Program-made: the position numbers and the translations under genes
Notes under the pieces: generated by a model
What the model was told of the DNA's origin: nothing
Seen by the model: only the letters and a program-made list of their open reading frames with translations
Databases searched by the model: none
NCBI GenBank assembly: GCA_017510605.1
Contig: JAFWMQ010000015.1
Span: 186,001 to 250,000, forward strand
Length of the DNA stretch: 64,000 nucleotides
Source of the DNA: Clostridiales bacterium
GTDB lineage: Bacteria; Bacillota; Clostridia; Saccharofermentanales; Saccharofermentanaceae
Direction: 5' to 3'
In this document: positions 60,411 to 64,000 of the stretch, piece by piece
Layout: every line of letters starts with the position of its first letter
Numbering within the stretch: the first letter of the stretch is position 1

Positions 60411-62675
60411 ATGTATTGCAGCGTTATCCTGAGAGGTGCTACAAAGCAGATCGACCGTCCGTTTACATACCGGGTCCCTGAAGAACTGGCTGCTTCAGTT
60501 TTTCCGGGCTCTTTGGTAACTGTGCCTTTAGGACAGGGTAATTCCCAAAGATACGCTGTGGTAATTGAGCTTAATGTCGGCTTTGATGGTGATCCTGATA
60601 TCGTCAAAGACATAAGTTCGGTTGTCTCAGGACGTCCGGTGCTTAATCCCGATCAGATAGCGCTGATAGATAAGATAAGTGACAGGTTCAACTGCACCAA
60701 AGGCGATGTTGTAGAACTCATGGTGCCTGCCTGCGTCCTGAATCACAAGAATCCTGTTGAGGTCTTTGTTGATCTTGTTTCTGGAGAGAAAGCCACGGAA
60801 GTATTGGACAGCGAGAAACTGAAATCAATTTCGCATATTAATATCCTTGAGTACCTTTTAAAGCGCGGCAAATGTACAAGAAAAGAACTCATGGCCAATC
60901 TTTCATGTTCCACAGCTCAGGTTAAAGCGTTAGAAGATAAAGGATTGGTAGTGCTTACCAAAGAATCTTCTGATCTTGAAGTGCCGGTGATGACCATCAC
61001 AAATGATGTTCCTTCAGGCAAATTTACCGAGGAATACGATCTCAGCGATGAGCAGAAAGATGCTGTTAATGAGATCGTAAAGGGTATAGATGAAAGGAAG
61101 GATAATACTTATCTTTTATTTGGAATTACAGGAAGCGGTAAGACTGAAGTTTATCTGAACTGCGCGAAAAAGGTTATCTCTGAGGGCGGCAGTGTCATTT
61201 ACATGGTCCCTGAGATCTCGCTTACACCGCAGACTATAAACTGGATAAAGGGAAGGCTCGGCGACAGCGTTGCTGTCCTGCACAGCAGGCTTACCGATAA
61301 ACAGCGCTATGAACAATGGGACAATATCAGGAAAGGAAAGGCAAAGGTCGTTGTCGGTCCGCGAAGCGGGATTTTCGCGCCTGCGGCAGATCTTAGACTG
61401 ATAATACTCGATGAGGAACATGATGGTTCATATAAGGCTGAATCACACCCCAGATATTCTGCAAGAGATATAGCAAGGATGAGGTCCAAAATCACCGGCT
61501 GCAGTGTTGTCCTCGGATCCGCCACTCCTTCAGTCGAGAGCTATTATGCTGCTCAAATGGGGGCTTTTAAGCTGCTTGAGCTCAAGGTAAGGGCAAGACA
61601 GGAAGCAAAACTCCCTGAGATTATCCCTGTTGATATGAAAGAGCAGATAAAGCTCGGAAGCGGTGACATGTTATCTTTGCCGCTTAGACAGGCGATGTCT
61701 GTTGCTTTCTCTGAGAACAAACAGGTCATTCTTCTGCTTAACAGACGTGGATTCTCCAGGACTTTGATATGTGAAGACTGCGGGGAGCCGGTTAAATGCA
61801 AGAACTGTTCCGTTGCCATGACGCTTCACAACAACAGACGCAATGGTACCCAAAGCTTGATCTGTCACTATTGCGGTTATACAATTCCTTCTTATGAAGC
61901 CAGGTGTTCTGTATGTAATGGTACGCATTTTACAAAAGCAGGATTCGGAACACAGCAGTTAGAAGAGTTCCTTCATAAAGTCTTTCCTCATGAGAAAGTA
62001 TTGAGGATGGACCAGGATACCACAATGACCCCCGGGGCCCACAAAGAGATAATCGAGCAGTTTGCCGACAAGCAGGCTTCGATCCTTATAGGCACCCAGA
62101 TGATCGCCAAAGGATTGGATTTTCCTGATGTTACTGTCGTTGGTGTTCTTGGCGCGGATCTGATGCTGGCGTCATCATCTTTCAAAGCATCTGAGAGGGC
62201 ATTCCAGTTGATCACACAGGCTGCAGGAAGAGCAGGAAGGGGAGAAGCGCCCGGTAAAGTCTTTATCCAGAGCTTCAGACCTGACCAGCCTTTATTTAAG
62301 TTTGCCTGCACCCAGAATTACAGGGCTTTCTATGAACAGGAGATCGAGTACAGACAAAAGCTCAGGCTCCCTCCGTATAAAGCCGTCGGTGAGATCGTAC
62401 TGTCTCTGCCTGATGAGGATCTGCTTGTAAAACGTGCAAATGAACTTAGTAAATATCTTAATGATTTCCTTGGCTTTCAGGACAGGAAATATCAGTTTGA
62501 GGTTTATGGTCCGCTGCCCTGTGTCATCTATGAGCTCCGCGGCAGATACAGAATGTCGTTCGTTATAAAGGCGGTCAATAAATCTGCCATCAACAGCGTG
62601 TTCAAAAGGCTTATTGCAGACTTTGACCATACGAAGTACCCGATGTCTTTCGATAACGACCCACAGGAAGGGTAA
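60411..62675 (+). CDS. priA: Primosomal protein N' (replication restart helicase PriA)
   Basis: A 754-residue helicase: N-terminal DNA-binding domain (QIDRPFTYRVPEELA), a winged-helix region, Walker A GITGSGKTEVYL, DEEH box LDEEHDGSYK, GSATPSVES, a zinc region with CEDCGEPVKCKNCS and CHYCGYTIPSYEARCSVC, and LIGTQMIAKGLDFPDVTVVGV. It reloads the replication machinery at stalled forks. It lies 13 bases after polC and is probably cotranscribed. Confidence 0.95.
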   Translation: MYCSVILRGATKQIDRPFTYRVPEELAASVFPGSLVTVPLGQGNSQRYAVVIELNVGFDGDPDIVKDISSVVSGRPVLNPDQIALIDKISDRFNCTKGDVVELMVPACVLNHKNPVEVFVDLVSGEKATEVLDSEKLKSISHINILEYLLKRGKCTRKELMANLSCSTAQVKALEDKGLVVLTKESSDLEVPVMTITNDVPSGKFTEEYDLSDEQKDAVNEIVKGIDERKDNTYLLFGITGSGKTEVYLNCAKKVISEGGSVIYMVPEISLTPQTINWIKGRLGDSVAVLHSRLTDKQRYEQWDNIRKGKAKVVVGPRSGIFAPAADLRLIILDEEHDGSYKAESHPRYSARDIARMRSKITGCSVVLGSATPSVESYYAAQMGAFKLLELKVRARQEAKLPEIIPVDMKEQIKLGSGDMLSLPLRQAMSVAFSENKQVILLLNRRGFSRTLICEDCGEPVKCKNCSVAMTLHNNRRNGTQSLICHYCGYTIPSYEARCSVCNGTHFTKAGFGTQQLEEFLHKVFPHEKVLRMDQDTTMTPGAHKEIIEQFADKQASILIGTQMIAKGLDFPDVTVVGVLGADLMLASSSFKASERAFQLITQAAGRAGRGEAPGKVFIQSFRPDQPLFKFACTQNYRAFYEQEIEYRQKLRLPPYKAVGEIVLSLPDEDLLVKRANELSKYLNDFLGFQDRKYQFEVYGPLPCVIYELRGRYRMSFVIKAVNKSAINSVFKRLIADFDHTKYPMSFDNDPQEG

Positions 62676-63035
62676 TCAGATTTCTTCATTTTCAGATTTT
62701 ATGTCGGAAACATGTCGGAAAGTGTTGGATTTTCGCTATTCCCGACACGTTTGATGATAAAAAATGAAAATCCCGACATCCAATATCAGGATAACAGCGT
62801 AACCCGTTATTGAAACAAAGGTAAACCAAGGTTTTTCAGTTACAGCGCCTTGGCTATCTGATTCTATATCAAAAAGTCTTTCAAAACCCCCGATATGTGC
62901 GCTGTGGAAGTACATATGTACACCCCAGAAGTATAAATTGACTATTAAATATATTAGGTGATAAAATCCATTATCAGATGTGGATTTTAGGCTAGAAATC
63001 TCATTTTTTCATTATGTTTTAAGGGAGGCATTCAT
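62676..63035 (+). other. Intergenic region priA-dapA with nested repeats
   Basis: A gap of 360 bases without a gene. Two direct ATGTCGG copies (62701-62707, 62712-62718) face two inverted copies CCCGACA (62741-62747, 62772-62778), able to form nested stems just after priA. A weaker dyad CCAAGG / CCTTGG lies at 62826-62853. The dapA promoter is at 62938-62967, and a hairpin AAAATCCA / TGGATTTT (62963-62988) spans its start region. No lysine-riboswitch-sized structure is visible. Confidence 0.5.
62938..62967 (+). promoter_or_regulatory. Promoter of dapA
   Basis: TTGACT (62938-62943) and TAAAAT (62962-62967) are separated by 18 bases, about 70 bases before the dapA ATG. Confidence 0.6.
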
Positions 63036-63944
63036 ATGTCCAAGCCTGTATTTGAAGGTGCCGGTGTTGCCATTGTTACTCCGTTTTATGATGACGGCGG
63101 AATTAATTTCGAGGAACTCAAGAGACTTATCGAATTTGAGATCGAGCAGAAGATCGATGCAATAGTAATCTGCGGTTCGACCGGTGAAGCTGCCACAATG
63201 ACTGAAGAAGAGCATGTGGAAGCAATTAAGTTCGCTGTTGATACAGTTGCAGGCCGCGTGCCGGTAATCGCAGGCACGGGTTCCAATGACACTGCATTCG
63301 GTGTTGAGCTTACGAAGAAAGCATATGAACTCGGTGCTGATGCCGCTCTTCTCGTTACTCCCTATTACAATAAGTGCACCCAGGAAGGTCTTTTCCGTCA
63401 TTATGCGAAGATCGCGGAAGCTGTTCCCGAACTGCCGATCATACTTTATAACGTTCCTTCCAGAACCAATGTTAACATCGGTCCTGCTCTTTTGAAGAGA
63501 CTTGCCGTATATGAGAACATCATCGGCGTCAAGGAGTGCAATTTCGGTCAGGTTCCTGAGATCTACAGCCTCTGCGGTGACAGATATGCAATGTATTCCG
63601 GTGAGGATGGACTCGCTGTTCCCATGCTCTCACTCGGCGCAAAGGGTGTTATCTCAGTAATAGCAAATGTTATGCCCCGTGAGACATCCAAGATGATCCA
63701 TGATTATCTTGACGGTAATATCGAAGCTGCCAGAAAAGCTCAGATAGACTTCATTCCGCTTGTTAATGCAATGTTCTGCGAAGTAAATCCCATCCCGGTA
63801 AAGGAAGCAATGAATATCCTCGGATGGAAGGCAGGCAACTGCAGACTTCCTCTTTGCGAAATGAGCAAGGCTAACCACGATAAGGTTGTTGAAGTCCTTG
63901 CCGGATATGATACTTCCGCGATGGCAGAATTCCTTGCAAGATAA
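63036..63944 (+). CDS. dapA: 4-hydroxy-tetrahydrodipicolinate synthase
   Basis: A 302-residue TIM-barrel aldolase: GVAIVTPFYDDG, ICGSTGEAATM, the Tyr of ILYNVPSRTN and the Schiff-base Lys in IIGVKECN. First committed enzyme of the lysine/diaminopimelate pathway, needed for peptidoglycan. AAGGGAGG precedes the ATG. dapB follows after 18 bases. Confidence 0.96.
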   Translation: MSKPVFEGAGVAIVTPFYDDGGINFEELKRLIEFEIEQKIDAIVICGSTGEAATMTEEEHVEAIKFAVDTVAGRVPVIAGTGSNDTAFGVELTKKAYELGADAALLVTPYYNKCTQEGLFRHYAKIAEAVPELPIILYNVPSRTNVNIGPALLKRLAVYENIIGVKECNFGQVPEIYSLCGDRYAMYSGEDGLAVPMLSLGAKGVISVIANVMPRETSKMIHDYLDGNIEAARKAQIDFIPLVNAMFCEVNPIPVKEAMNILGWKAGNCRLPLCEMSKANHDKVVEVLAGYDTSAMAEFLAR

Positions 63945-63962
63945 GGGTAAAAGGAGATATTA

Positions 63963-64000
63963 ATGGTCAGTATTTTTCTTAACGGTTGCTGCGGCAGAAT
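63963..64000 (+). CDS. dapB: 4-hydroxy-tetrahydrodipicolinate reductase, N-terminal fragment
   Basis: The frame opens ATG and reads MVSIFLNGCCGR, cut by the window edge. NGCxGR is how DapB enzymes begin, and dapB next to dapA is a common operon. AAAGGAG precedes the ATG. Confidence 0.75.
   Translation, partial: MVSIFLNGCCGR

Noticed and set aside
62676..63035. Lysine riboswitch or T-box upstream of dapA
   Set aside because: The distance from the promoter to the ATG is only about 70 bases, too short for either, and no matching conserved boxes are visible.

Overview
The window looks like a chromosomal segment of an anaerobic, low-to-moderate GC Gram-positive bacterium of the class Clostridia. 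Supporting points are the gene order rpsB-tsf-pyrH-frr-uppS-cdsA-dxr-rseP-ispG-polC, a PolC-type replicase, strong AGGAGG ribosome binding sites, a class B sortase, an LCP protein, a quinone-free three-gene glycerol-3-phosphate dehydrogenase-like operon and a LoaP-type antiterminator. The family or genus cannot be fixed from sequence reading alone.

Layout. 1-4.8 kb: the tail of a GGDEF protein, a secreted CAP-domain protein with a long Thr-rich tail, and the glycerol-3-phosphate dehydrogenase-like trio. 4.9-12.8 kb: cell-envelope genes. These are an LCP ligase, a secreted transglutaminase-like protein with 48-bp coding repeats, a sortase B beside its probable substrate, and a leftward Wzz / tyrosine kinase / PHP phosphatase operon for polysaccharide chain-length control. 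13.0-39.7 kb: a rightward polysaccharide locus of about 26 kb headed by loaP. It holds an initiating sugar transferase, four glycosyltransferases, a Wzy polymerase, a Wzx flippase and enzymes for about five activated sugars: a 4-amino-trideoxy UDP-sugar, UDP-ManNAcA, dTDP-L-rhamnose, a dTDP-3-acylamino-3,6-dideoxyhexose and UDP-L-FucNAc. 39.8-43.3 kb: a leftward glycosyltransferase plus second flippase, then a CPBP membrane protease. 43.4-46.5 kb: two tRNA-Pro genes, a zinc-ribbon protein and a thyA / histidine phosphatase / folA group. 46.5-64 kb: the translation, lipid, isoprenoid and replication run from rpsB to priA, then dapA and the start of dapB.

How the genes work together. CapD and a CapD/aminotransferase fusion probably make the 4-amino sugar that the PglC-like transferase loads onto undecaprenyl phosphate. 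The glycosyltransferases then extend it, Wzx flips it, Wzy polymerises it, the Wzz/kinase/phosphatase set controls length, and the LCP protein could attach it to peptidoglycan. Inside the locus, an aminotransferase, a GNAT acyltransferase, a FabG/PhaB-like reductase, a biosynthetic thiolase and an FdtA-like ketoisomerase are packed with tiny gaps. The simplest reading is a cassette that makes 3-hydroxybutyryl-CoA and puts it on a 3-amino-3,6-dideoxyhexose.

Most notable observations: PolC carries a proofreading-exonuclease domain whose catalytic residues appear lost; the thiolase/reductase/acyltransferase cassette sits in a capsule locus; an exact 63-bp tandem hairpin element with pairing-preserving changes lies upstream of pyrH; a membrane-anchored CapD half is fused to an aminotransferase; a sortase and its likely substrate carry an unusual sorting motif; and a tRNA-Pro has the uncommon AGG anticodon.
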